DNA of 64,000 bases. Source: Thermothielavioides terrestris NRRL 8126. Its lineage: Eukaryota > Ascomycota > Sordariomycetes > Sordariales > Chaetomiaceae. Location: assembly GCF_000226115.1 (NCBI RefSeq), contig NC_016458.1, positions 5,242,001 through 5,306,000 on the forward strand, read 5' to 3'. Positions within the stretch are counted from its first letter, which is position 1. Every line of letters starts with the position of its first letter. A model generated the notes under the pieces. It was not told the origin of the DNA and did not search any database. It saw only the letters and a list, made by a program, of their open reading frames with translations. Of this stretch, positions 34,213 to 43,574 are shown in pieces. The position numbers and the translations under genes are program-made.

Positions 34213-34394
34213 TGAGAAGAGCAGCGAAGTGGGGCCATGCAGGATGCAGAGGCATGTGTATTGAGAGAGGTGCTCCTCTCAAGCTGGGTGGGAGGAGCGC
34301 CGAGGTCTATATACATGTGTGGGCAGAGCTGACATGTGCCCCCTGAGCGCAGGGAGCCTGGCAGATAGAGTCACGTGTGCACTAGCACGCGACA
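34213..34394 (-). repeat. 5' LTR of the Copia element
   Basis: Direct copy of 26836-27017, followed on the plus strand by the TATAG duplication and then by Gypsy copy 2 sequence. Confidence 0.95.
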
Positions 34395-34399
34395 TATAG

Positions 34400-35390
34400 T
34401 TATAGAAGACATTATACTTGTCTAGCAGTGCCTTTATCTCTTCTATATACTATTTGTCCTTACTATAGACGTTTACCCCTACTACTGACTTGATATATAG
34501 GATGTCGTCTAGTCTCTTAATGCTATAGGATAGCGTATAGAACTCCTGTTTAGTAGGTAGCTTATATTTATCCTCTGTTAGTGTCTTTGTTATCGGTTCT
34601 TTACCACTAGGCTTCGGTTATATAGTTGTTGTTATCTATATGTATTTGTTGTCTACAACGTTATTCTAGGTCTACTATATAAGGTTCTATACTATTGCCT
34701 AGATGTCCTCCTCTGGGCTATATTGAAGAAGGTGTCTAATGCACTGTCCTTCGACAATGGTAATTGGGCGAGCGGTGTTGTTCCTTACAACGGCCTAGTA
34801 TATACTCTTCACGTCTACGATAGTGTCCAGTATACCCTCGATATATAAAGCGAAGTAGAGCTTACGTTTCTAGCTGCCTAGATTGTCGTTATCGGTGTCT
34901 ATAGGCTTGAACGTAGTCTCGATCAGGTGTTCCGTTATAGGTACGACTATTACGGTGTTCGTAGCTTTTACCTTCTAGATTGTTCTTTTCTATTCTATAC
35001 GTACTCTCACCTTTATATTGTAAATGGACTAGAAGTAATAGGTAGATGTATTGAGGTCAATCTTTACTTCGTTGTAGAGTATAAAGTTAGTTCTAATCAA
35101 TAGTTTCGCTCCTAAGCCTTTAATAACGTTGGCTATTATAGTGAAGTGACTATCTACATTGGTACTATAGACGATTCCTCGGATATAGAAGTCAAACTCG
35201 ACTTGCTTCTTAACTTTGGTATAGGCTCTAACGCCTTTGACAAAGTACGGCTTTACGTCGATCTAGCGTAGGTTCTTAGCCCACTTGGAGATAAACTCCT
35301 TGTCGACGAGGTTAGCGTTGCTGCCTATATCGAAGTAAACCTCGATACCTAGCTCGCCTAGGTTTACGCTAATGTTGATTATAAGGTATA
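34400..35390 (-). pseudogene. Protease end of pol, Gypsy copy 2
   Basis: The minus strand reads FDIGSNANLVDKEFISKWAKN near 35340-35280, the Asp protease active site, then the region leading to reverse transcriptase. The Copia insertion at 34394 cuts pol between protease and reverse transcriptase; sequence either side of one TATAG copy is collinear with copy 1 around 14314. Confidence 0.85.
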
Positions 35391-35399
35391 TAGCTTGTT

Positions 35400-37990
35400 T
35401 ATCCAATGCTTTTAATAGCGATATATATAGCTACGCTTCTACAATTTGTCCTTTAGTCAACGTAAAGTTTATATCCTTACTATTAAGCTCGTCCTCGTTG
35501 TCACTAAGGTTGCGCTAGCGGTTTATCTAAAGTTATATAGGTCTATATTTTTCTTCGTCGCTATCGTTAGCTATATGTTTAAAAAGCTTACGACGTATCG
35601 CAAAGACTCTACTATAGGCAGTGCATTGCTAAATCTATAGGAGCTGTTATAGCAATTTGTTCTAACTTAGTCTAGGCTAGCGAAAGGTGTAATACAAGTA
35701 GTAAGAACTATTGGCTTCCTCGTCTTCCGGCTCCTCGTCCTTGGCTTCGGTGTTATATTTGTCGACAAGAACGTACTTAGTCTTCTCTAGCATCTCGCGA
35801 TAAAGGTTGGCGTCTTCGTCGTCTCTTGTCACTATAATCTCGCTATAGTATAAGAAGGTGCTGTCTTCGAACTGCTTCTTATATATATATATCTAAATCC
35901 GTTGAAGTCGTCGAGGTCGAGGTGGTCTTCCCTAGTTGCCGTTGTCGCCTCTTCTCTAGCCGTTGAACGGTCTAACTCCTTCTTTACGATCGTTGAATAG
36001 TCGATATCCTCTTCTATATCTAGTTGTACTATAGAAGTTTCGGTTACCGAATAGCTATACTCGGTCACTATTTCTACGCCAATTGTTTCTAGGTCGCTAG
36101 GGTTTATCTTTGTCTCTTCTTCAAGGATTGTAGTATCCTCTTCTGCCTCTTCCTATCTAGAAGGCTCCGCTATCTTCCTAGTCGTTTCCTTATCCTTTGT
36201 CGTCGTACTCTGTATCTACGTTGTTGGCAATAGGACTGTGACTAATGATGTAGCCCTTGGCGACGTCCTAGCGAAGTTTGTCTCTAACGATGTATACTTT
36301 AGTATCGAGGATGCTAAGGAATATGTTTGTCTCTATAGTTGTGTCTAGTTTAAGGTATAGCTAGCAAAGCTCTAGATAGAGATAGTTATATAGGCGTATT
36401 AGACATTGCTCTTTAATAGTATCTCCCTAAATATATATATATTTGAAGCATTTTATAGCAAATTTCTAGACTAGCTTATCTTCGTAGTTGTCCTTTGTAG
36501 TATACCGGTTTTCGTTTAGCTATTTCTTTGCTTTATATCTTTTAATACTGAACTCCTTTTTCAAATGCTTGGTCTACGCTTTTATAGACATGGTTAGTAC
36601 TGCCTTTTCTATAGTAGAGAGCTGCTACTTGTACTATTGTAGCGCTGATCCTCAAAGCAAAGTCTATATCTCTATATATAGGGTCTCTTCTCTTATTGGA
36701 TAGTATCTGACGACCTAATCTACCCGCTTAACCCAAAGGTTGACATCCCTATAGTATAGCTGCTATTTGTCGTACTATAGGTCCTAGGGTTCTTTAGCCT
36801 CGTTCTCTATATCTAGCTAGAAGAGACCGATGTCCTAAATCTTCTATTTCGACGTAGATATAGACGGTTGCGAAGACGTAGTACTTCTATCCTCGGTTTT
36901 AGGCTAATGGTCTCCTACGCCTATAGCTCTATTTGCCTTTTCGATTATAATATTTAGGTTCTCTATTATTCTAGCTATCTAGGTGAGAAAGTCCTATATA
37001 GCGAAAGCGGCCTAGATGTCTATAGCTTTGGCTACTTGTCTAAAGGGTCTAGCTCCTTGTCTAGAGAGTCCGGCTACTTATCTATATAGTAGGCTTAGTA
37101 TCTCTTAGAATAGTAAGGAGACACTAGAATCGAGCGAACTGTCTATACGTTCTGTTCTAGGGTTTTAGATAACTGTGTCTAGTCTAGGAAGCTTAGATAG
37201 GTACTAAGATAGTTGGCTAGGCATCTATAGTAGTGGCTAGGGAACCTAGTTGAAAACGTTGATTAGCTAAGCTGTCGAAGATAATAGGTCTTCCTCTTTA
37301 GGTTGTTAGTTCTAAGGTGGCGGATCCTATAATCCTCTTAGTGGTACTTAGTAGCGTCTACCAAGATTATAGCTACTAACAGTGTAGGTGTCGTATCTCT
37401 GTTGAGGAATAGTTGGTATATCTTAGGGCTCTAGTTGCTCCTAGAAGGTTAGGCTTAGTAGAGTTGCTAGCTAGTTCTTAGTTGGATTATATCTAGTTCT
37501 TACCGATGTTTTTAGCGGTATAGCTAGTCCTAATTGCTAATCGTTAGTCCTCTAAGGCTTCGAGGTCTTTAGTAGTCCCCGACTCTCTAGTACTAAAGTC
37601 TCTAACGTTTCTTAGGTCGAGTCCTCAGTCTCTAAGGTAGTGTCTTCGATCCTAGGGTCTAAAATAAGGTTCTTGCTAACGGCTACTTAGACTTTACGTC
37701 TAATAGTTGTAAAGTAGGTGTAAGGAATATAATTGTCGAGTATCTAAGAGGGAGGGTACTCTACGACGTACAGTGTTCCGGTATACCGTTGGGCGTAGGC
37801 GTCTCCTTCTAGTACCTTTTCGAGTGATATAGCGGCTTCTAGGTATTAGAGTTCTTGAGGATTGATAGCGGTTACCTACTGGACGTTGTAGATAACCTCG
37901 AAGTCCTTAATGAACTTGAGTATCTACTATATATCCCTATAGACGTTGGCGTTTATAAGGCTTGAATCCGTCTAGCTTCTAACTCCTTGC
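35400..37990 (-). pseudogene. gag region of Gypsy copy 2, degraded
   Basis: Minus-strand frames with scattered stops. A 78-codon open stretch at 36068-35832 matches the equivalent relic of copy 1. Near 35640-35570 a finger reads QCTAYSRVFAIRRKLFKHI; with the Tyr restored to Cys by reversing a G-to-A change it would be a C-x2-C...H type finger, seen in the gag of some fungal Gypsy elements. Confidence 0.7.
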
Positions 37991-38175
37991 GAATACTTAG
38001 TGCTAGAATAACGGTGGCTAGGTCGTGAACTGGTTCGTTATAGATCGTATACTCCGAAGCTTGCTCCCTTATAAAGGAGTATTATCTGCCTTAGGCGTTA
38101 CTCTATACAACTTGCTAGGCGTAACTCGTGATGTCTCCCGATCCGAACTTAGCTCCCCTCGATAGGAAGCGAATA

Positions 38176-38199
38176 GGTTCGAATCGTTAGTAGGCACCA
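38176..38199 (-). promoter_or_regulatory. Primer binding site of Gypsy copy 2
   Basis: The same 24-base tRNA-complementary site as in copy 1. Here the plus strand itself reads as the tRNA 3' end, with GGTTCGAATC and a terminal CACCA, two bases from the 5' LTR. The site carries no RIP change. Confidence 0.82.
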
Positions 38200-38201
38200 C
38201 T

Positions 38202-38450
38202 TGTTATACGCCGATGGTCCTTGGCGACCATCTGACGGTAAACGTATAAGGGTGAGAAAGATCAATGCCTCTTAGCCTCGTCAGCTGATGAGGCGGCACT
38301 CCTGAACACTAGTATATGTTATAAAAGTATATTGATGTAGTCTGCCGTTCTACGAAGGGGTTGCGGGCGAGGTTCCCTTTTTTAAAGGAACGCTTGTCAC
38401 CCTTGACCGCGGTGCGGTCATGGGTGCCCTTGCCACAGTTGCGTGTGACA
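38202..38450 (-). repeat. 5' LTR of Gypsy copy 2
   Basis: 249 bases, ending GCGTGTGACA and followed by the CCTAA target duplication. It is less decayed than the other three LTRs of the family. Confidence 0.93.
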
Positions 38451-38455
38451 CCTAA

Positions 38456-38567
38456 GAAGCTTAAGAAGACGTCTACTTCCACTAAACGTAAGGCGGTAAC
38501 AAAGGTATCTAAGGTCGGAAAAGACGACCCTTATACTAGTAATAGTATAGTCGATCTCGATAAGTAG
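38456..38567 (+). pseudogene. Third ORF of Gypsy copy 1, last part
   Basis: Continuation of the interrupted ORF after the CCTAA duplication. It encodes a Lys/Thr/Ser-rich tail (KKLKKTSTSTKRKAVTK) ending VDLDK and a TAG stop. The same tail is found at the end of the third ORF in copy 2. Confidence 0.75.
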
Positions 38568-38746
38568 AATAAATGAACGGATATATTGTAATAGAGGACT
38601 TCGCTATAAGACGAGATAATAGATATAAGACCTATATAGGGTATAATATAGATTAGTTTCCTTTCCTTCTATATACTCCTTTATCCTATATTAAGTTCTA
38701 TAATAATAGCGAGGACACTATCTTTTTCTTCTTGTCCCTAGGCACT

Positions 38747-38996
38747 TATTATATACAACAATAACAAAGGTACCTATAACTGTACCGCGGTTAGGGGTGA
38801 CGAGCGTTCCTTTAAAAAAGGGGAACCTCACCTAGAACCCCTTCGTAGGAAGATAGACTATATTAATATACTTTTGTAATATATACTAGTGTTCAGGAGT
38901 GCCGCCTTATTAGTTGACGAGGCTGAGAGGCATTGATCTTTCTCACCCTTATATGTTTACCGTCAGATAGTCACTGAGCACCATCTGTATATAACA
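38747..38996 (+). repeat. 3' LTR of Gypsy copy 1
   Basis: A 250-base direct copy of 10255-10504. The first bases read TATTAT instead of TGTTAT, a G-to-A RIP change of the canonical TG end. Followed by the duplicated target ATGCC. Confidence 0.92.
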
Positions 38997-39001
38997 ATGC
39001 C

Positions 39002-41880
39002 TCTTAGCTAGCCTAGCGTTGCTAAGCCTGTTCTACGACCTTCTACCTCTATTCTTAGGCACCTAGGCGATCTACTGTATATAATCTATCGCGCTTACCC
39101 TCTATATAGCCTAGTACGGTTCTCGATAGCGCCTTCGAAGCGTAGTTACATATCTATATAAGGAAGTAAGGTACTAGATCCTTCTTACTATAGTGCCCGC
39201 CTAGCTCGCGAAGCTCCTAAACCTCCTGAACCCCCTGAAGTCGCTAGGCGGATCAGGATTGTATCGCGCTATGCCGCCGAAGCCGCCGCCGTCGCCGCCC
39301 TGGCCATAGTAACGCCTACCGGCAATAAGCGGATTAGGATTATATTGCGCTATGCCGCCGAAGCCGCTGTCGCCATTGCCGCCAAAGCTCTTACCACTGC
39401 CCTTGCCACCGCCCTAGTCGCCGCCCCCGCCGAACCTTCTACGCTTAAACCACTGATCTAATATCGCTAGACGTATAATATGTCGAAGTCTTATAAAATA
39501 AGTGTACCTACTACTTATTTACGCTCTTAATCGAAGTCTAGCTCTTATTTAAAGCCTCTAGCGCATTCGAAATCGCGTTCTATATCCTAGGGTCGACTAG
39601 ATCGTCAAATATAGTGTTCCTAGCTACCGCTACCTAAACCGATCGAGATAGCTAACTTAGAGGAAGGTTCTAATACTATAGAGCGTACCTAAGGCTATTT
39701 GTAAAAGGAGGATACTAATATCGATATTATAGAGCGCTCCTAAGGTCGTTTATAAGAGGAGGATATTAATATCGATATATTCGCTTTATCGCTATTATTA
39801 GTATATTCTCGATCGCTAGATATATAGCTATCGCTAGTATAATTATAGGCTTGAACTAGAGGCTACTTTCGCTTATCTATATTAGATACTACGCTACTAG
39901 CTTATATTTTATAATCGCCTTGTCGTCGAAGTAATACACTCCCCAATAAACCTGCCTTACCTAGTATCATCGTTGTCAATATCGCTTATATCGTTAAGTT
40001 CTTTTCTACGCCTTTTTATTAGGGTCTTCGAACGCTACTACTACTTCTATAAGAGTAGAACTATCGTTGCGAGGTAGCTATAGAATATACTAAACAAGGT
40101 AAGGTCGACAAAGGGAGGATTGGCGACGATTTAAGGCTAAAGATCTAAGATACTATATATAGTTTGTACAACGAAGTTGTTAGCAATGTTCAACGAAGTA
40201 GAATCGAAATAGAACTTATATATATTACTATTGTAGCTAGCGCTATAGCCTACCTTAGTTCGAGAGCTAACTCGAAGGTTTAGTCGAATTCTAGGAGAGC
40301 GGATCGCCTATTAGCGTACCTAATGTTTATTACTATTGATCGGCTAATAAAGGCGTTGCTAAGCCAACTAGTGAAGGACTATTCTATTAATATCGAGTAC
40401 AAATTCGAACTTATTGAACTATTATAGGCGAGATCTTTAGTAGCTTCTACGCCCTTGCCTCCTACGCCTATACCTATTCGCTAGCTATTCAATTACAATG
40501 CTATAGTGCTAGCCAATACTAGTCGATCTATATACCCTACTATACTAGCTATATCTACTAGCTAGAATAGGAGGTTGATAGTAATATATAAGACGTCTAT
40601 AAATATAATGCTAAACGAGGTATAAGAATATAATGCCTAGGAGCTAGATAAGGCGTATTTCTATTAATTGAGCGAGAAATGGCGCTATAGCCTAGGTATA
40701 CGCTGCTATAACTACTGTAAAGATATAGATATATAGCTCTAGTTTTATTACTAGGCGAATAGCGATAACGCCTACTTTCCTATTACTGTTCGAGAGATAG
40801 GCGAGTAGACGAGCTAGATCGAACAAGGGAAGGCTACTGTTGATAGCCCGCTAGGCGCCCTAATTAAGAAGTGGTTCGGCTCTATATAGGCCAAGGCTAA
40901 TTAGGGCGTTGAGGTGTGTTCCAATAGCGAGATTATATATAAGTGTATATAAGCTATAGGAATCTACTTCTACCTACAGTTCAACATTATAAGCAATGTA
41001 GGCGATTAGAATCGAATAGGGCTATCTCTATAGTACTATAGCCCGCTATAGCTCTATCCTGAACCTTAACAACGGCCTATAGTAGCCTCGAATATAGTAG
41101 CAACGTATAATATAGCTAAGCCAACCTTGCCAACAGTATCTGTTTCCTCGAGGGCGCTTCTATCTACTGTTGGTACCGTTACCCTATAGGAGACCATTAT
41201 ACCAATACGCTCTTCGTCGCTACTACCTGAACTATATAGAAAGGAGCCTTCAGATATTATCAACGACTTCGTTAAAACCTTTACTCGCTAGCACTGCCTA
41301 CTCGGCTAGAAGGATATAATAGCAGCTCTCTACTAAGTCAATAGGTCTCTTTATATAGAAGGTAGAAGGGTTTACGAGATTCATTAGCTCCCTAATATAT
41401 AGTTTTACAACAATAAGTTCCTATAGCATTTAATTCCTACGTTTTATAACGTAGTAAAAGGCTTCCTTAAGGAGGAGGTAGAGCTAGCTAGCTTTGATAA
41501 TAGCCTAGTTCGAAACGCTTAGTAAAGCGCTTAGTAAGGCGCTTAGCAAGGTGCTTAATAGGATAGTATATTCTTCCTACGTTGCTAAGGCACTATAGTT
41601 AACGTTTAATAGTATATTAGCTTCTTCGAGCACCTGGTCTATTTATCTGCTATACGATTCCCTTGTCAACGCCTTAGCCCGTTATATACTTTTATATTGT
41701 CCAACGGATCTAGAAGAGGTAGGACTTAGATATATAGAGGAGGTGATAGAATAATAGGCGGAATATAGCTTGGAAATAGCCTTCTTCGTAGAAGAAGAAA
41801 AGGAGGAAGAAGATAATAAACTATAACTATATATCTATTTATAGAGTATAGTGTTTAACCTACTATACCAGTGTTTTAGA
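39002..41880 (+). pseudogene. Plus-strand relic ORF of the DNA transposon, unknown
   Basis: RIP-degraded region whose best coding signal is on the plus strand between about 40600 and 41560. Ignoring stops, it reads segments such as RCYNYCKDIDI, DSPLGALIKKWFGS, EVCSNSEIIYKCI and an ALSKALSK repeat near 41520. The paired cysteines hint at a zinc-binding or DNA-binding protein. Around 39210-39440 the minus strand is Gly-rich (GGFGGGGD); this GC-rich patch has few CA sites to mutate. I do not recognise the family. Confidence 0.4.
39677..39778. repeat. 51-base tandem duplication
   Basis: Two adjacent 51-base copies (39677-39727 and 39728-39778), both starting TATAGAGCG and ending TAATATCGATAT. 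They differ at a handful of positions, mainly transitions. Located in the plus-strand half of the degraded DNA transposon. Confidence 0.85.
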
Positions 41881-41889
41881 ACTCCTAGA

Positions 41890-42905
41890 ACTACTTAGAA
41901 TACAATATTATATAATCTACTGCCTCACCTTCCTTTTAGAATAGTATTATCGCCTTCCTAAAGTGCCTATATATAGCTATAATATCGTTAGCAATAGTAG
42001 TATAGGTATTACAAAGGAACTCCTTAAAGTCTTTATCTGAATAGTCTAGTACAAGTATCTTCTAGTAATTCCAACGAATATAGGCTTTAGTATTATAGAA
42101 CGTCGCCTCAATTGGGTTAAAGTCTAGTAAATATAGCGGTAAATACTATAGTAGAACGCTAGCCTCTCGATAGGCCTGTTTAACGGCATTAGCTCGGTAC
42201 TATAATACATTATCTATAATAAGAATACTATAGTAGTCTAGGAATAGCTTTATCTTAGGTAGAACGTACTCCTTTAGCTATATAAGGAAGCCTTCCGAGT
42301 TAGAATAACCTTGCTAGACCAATAGATTAAGAACACTATCGACTATAATAGTAGGGAGGATATAATAGCGTTTACCTCTCTTTATAATATCGTCGACGAC
42401 GGGGGTAACGCCTAGTAGCGCCTAGCCAGTATAACGAACGCTATCTCTTCGATCGAGGCCCGATTCGTTGTAGAAGACGAATATCTCTATAGTAAATATA
42501 GCCACCTTTCTAAAGTGATCTAGCTAGAGAATATAGTTCTATTATATAGCCTTTCGTAATACTATCTTCTTCTTCTATTCGATTATACAAAGATAGCGAG
42601 ATATCGTCGAGACTATTATATATATATAGCATTCTTCGAGGAGGAAGGTCTATATTTTATTAAGAAAGAGGTTAGACTTATAGGCAAGGTGATCAAGGAG
42701 TTCCTAGCAGTTATAGTACGTTAGCTAACCACTAGGAAGCATCATTACTATCAACGTATTACAAATAACGAACTTCTATAGCCTAGGGCTATAGTAGATA
42801 GCCGTTCTACAACGTCTTTGGAGTTGTAAAAGGATCGCTAGTAAGGTCGAATAGCCGTTTATATTGGTATACTTAGGAAAGGCTAACCTCTGCCTTATAT
42901 GCAAT
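41890..42905 (-). pseudogene. IS630/Tc1-mariner-type DDE transposase relic
   Basis: Ignoring RIP stops the minus strand reads in order a helix-turn-helix-side segment (VSTISRYLCIIE-KKK), then IFVFYNESGLDRRD, where the catalytic Asp (usually IDESG) has become Asn, then RGKRYYILPTIIVDSVLN, the second Asp in ILIIDNVL, and YLLDFNPIE with the third acidic residue, followed by FYNTKAYIRWN. This is the DDE_3 superfamily endonuclease pattern. The length, about 330 codons, is normal for the family. Stops and the lost catalytic residue make it non-functional. Confidence 0.82.
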
Positions 42906-42987
42906 AACCTTCGGCGGCTCCCTAGCGTACAGTATAATAGCGATTAGCCGCCTTTAGCGATCATTGACGTATCGAACTATAGTGGGC

Positions 42988-43150
42988 ACCACGTTCAATA
43001 GCTACGTTCGATGGCTACGTTCGATAGCTACGTTTGATGGCTACGTTCGATAGCTACGTTCGATGGCTGCGTTCGATAGCTACGTTCGATAGCTGTGTTC
43101 GAGGGTGTGTTCGAGGGCGCATTTAGGGGCGTATTCAGGGGCGTATTCAG
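42988..43150. repeat. 13-base tandem repeats next to the right terminal repeat
   Basis: About eight copies of TACGTTCGATAGC, alternating with TACGTTCGATGGC, run from about 42988 to 43095. They grade into GTGTTCGAGG units and then three copies of a 12-base CGTATTCAGGGG unit just inside the right terminal inverted repeat. The left end has no counterpart. Subterminal repeats of this kind often bind transposase; that role is inference. Confidence 0.82.
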
Positions 43151-43160
43151 GGGCGCGATG

Positions 43161-43359
43161 GCTAGGCTAAGCTGACTAAGCTATAGAGCTTCAATAAGTA
43201 TACAAAAACACTAGAAAATGGCTATTTGGGCCGTTTTTTGCAATATCTACAGCTTCAATACTAATGGCGATGATGGCACTGCGTTGCATACTGCGGCAAA
43301 CTGGGTGTGCGGTGCAGCCATTTGGACCCACTTTCGCCTGGTGCTTGCAAACGACAACG
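43161..43359 (-). repeat. Right terminal inverted repeat of the island
   Basis: Mirror copy of 9861-10060, ending GGTGCTTGCAAACGACAACG. It is followed by host sequence and, 216 bases on, by the stop codon of the carboxylesterase gene. Confidence 0.88.
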
Positions 43360-43574
43360 TACTCCGTACCTCCTGGACCATTCATTGGAGACGGAGACGG
43401 ACATGGGGGTTCTAGAAACAGGGATTACTGATCACCATGAACGATTCCTCGCGCACAAGATACAACATGGTTCGCAAAGCATGCCACGGGGATACAAATA
43501 AGCTACCTGCCCCCCTATCGCCATGATTGCTGCAACAGCAGGAGGCGGAAGCTCTGAATGAGCCTTACACCCCC

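Larger units (their letters stand above)
26836..34394 (-). mobile_element. Intact Copia-type LTR retrotransposon with antisense cargo gene
   Basis: A 7559-base element on the minus strand, bounded by 182-base LTRs that look identical and by a TATAG target duplication (26831-26835 and 34395-34399). GC content and CA/TG frequency are normal, so RIP has not touched it although it sits inside RIP-degraded DNA. It holds a primer binding site, an uninterrupted gag-pol ORF, a polypurine tract and an extra intron-containing gene in opposite orientation between pol and the 3' LTR. Identical LTRs and an open ORF indicate a very recent insertion; it may still be active. Confidence 0.96.
20295..38450 (-). 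mobile_element. Gypsy (chromovirus) retrotransposon copy 2, strand-biased RIP, split by Copia
   Basis: Minus-strand element with LTRs at 38202-38450 (5') and 20295-20543 (3') and a 5-base target duplication CCTAA at 20290-20294 and 38451-38455. It is inserted in the third ORF of copy 1, whose frame resumes exactly after one duplication is removed. Without the Copia insertion it is about 10.6 kb, the same as copy 1 and with the same gene order. On the plus strand CA is strongly depleted while TG is retained; a hand count over ten sampled lines gave about 6 CA and 38 TG. Only one strand was therefore attacked by RIP. Confidence 0.93.
10255..38996 (+). mobile_element. Gypsy (chromovirus) retrotransposon copy 1, RIP-degraded, split
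   Basis: Plus-strand element with LTRs at 10255-10504 and 38747-38996 and a 5-base target duplication ATGCC at 10250-10254 and 38997-39001. Gypsy copy 2 interrupts it at 20294/38456. Without the insertion it is about 10.58 kb. Gene order is gag, protease, reverse transcriptase, RNase H, integrase, chromodomain, then an extra ORF. Both CA and TG are strongly depleted; a hand count over ten sampled 60-base lines gave about 12 CA and 6 TG. All frames are full of TAG/TAA stops, and the reverse transcriptase catalytic YIDD has become YINN. Confidence 0.93.
9861..43359. mobile_element. DNA transposon with long inverted termini, interrupted by nested retroelements
   Basis: Roughly 200-base inverted repeats at 9861-10060 and 43161-43359 bound the AT-rich island. 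If Gypsy copy 1 and one copy of its target duplication are removed, a ~4.75 kb element remains (9861-10254 joined to 39002-43359). It contains the relic of an IS630/Tc1-mariner-type DDE transposase on the minus strand and a second relic ORF on the plus strand. The interior shows heavy CpA-to-TpA decay while the terminal repeats do not. I could not define a clean target duplication: the flanks read TTATTCC on the left and GTACTCC on the right. Grouping the termini with the transposase is inference from position. Confidence 0.65.

Noticed and set aside
10255..38996. CRISPR-like or other spaced repeat array formed by the four 250-base repeats
   Set aside because: They are two LTR pairs, each in direct orientation with its own primer binding site and 5-base target duplication.
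9861..43359. Giant cargo-carrying Starship-type element
   Set aside because: No tyrosine recombinase (DUF3435-like captain) or cargo genes; the size comes from nested LTR elements with their own duplications.
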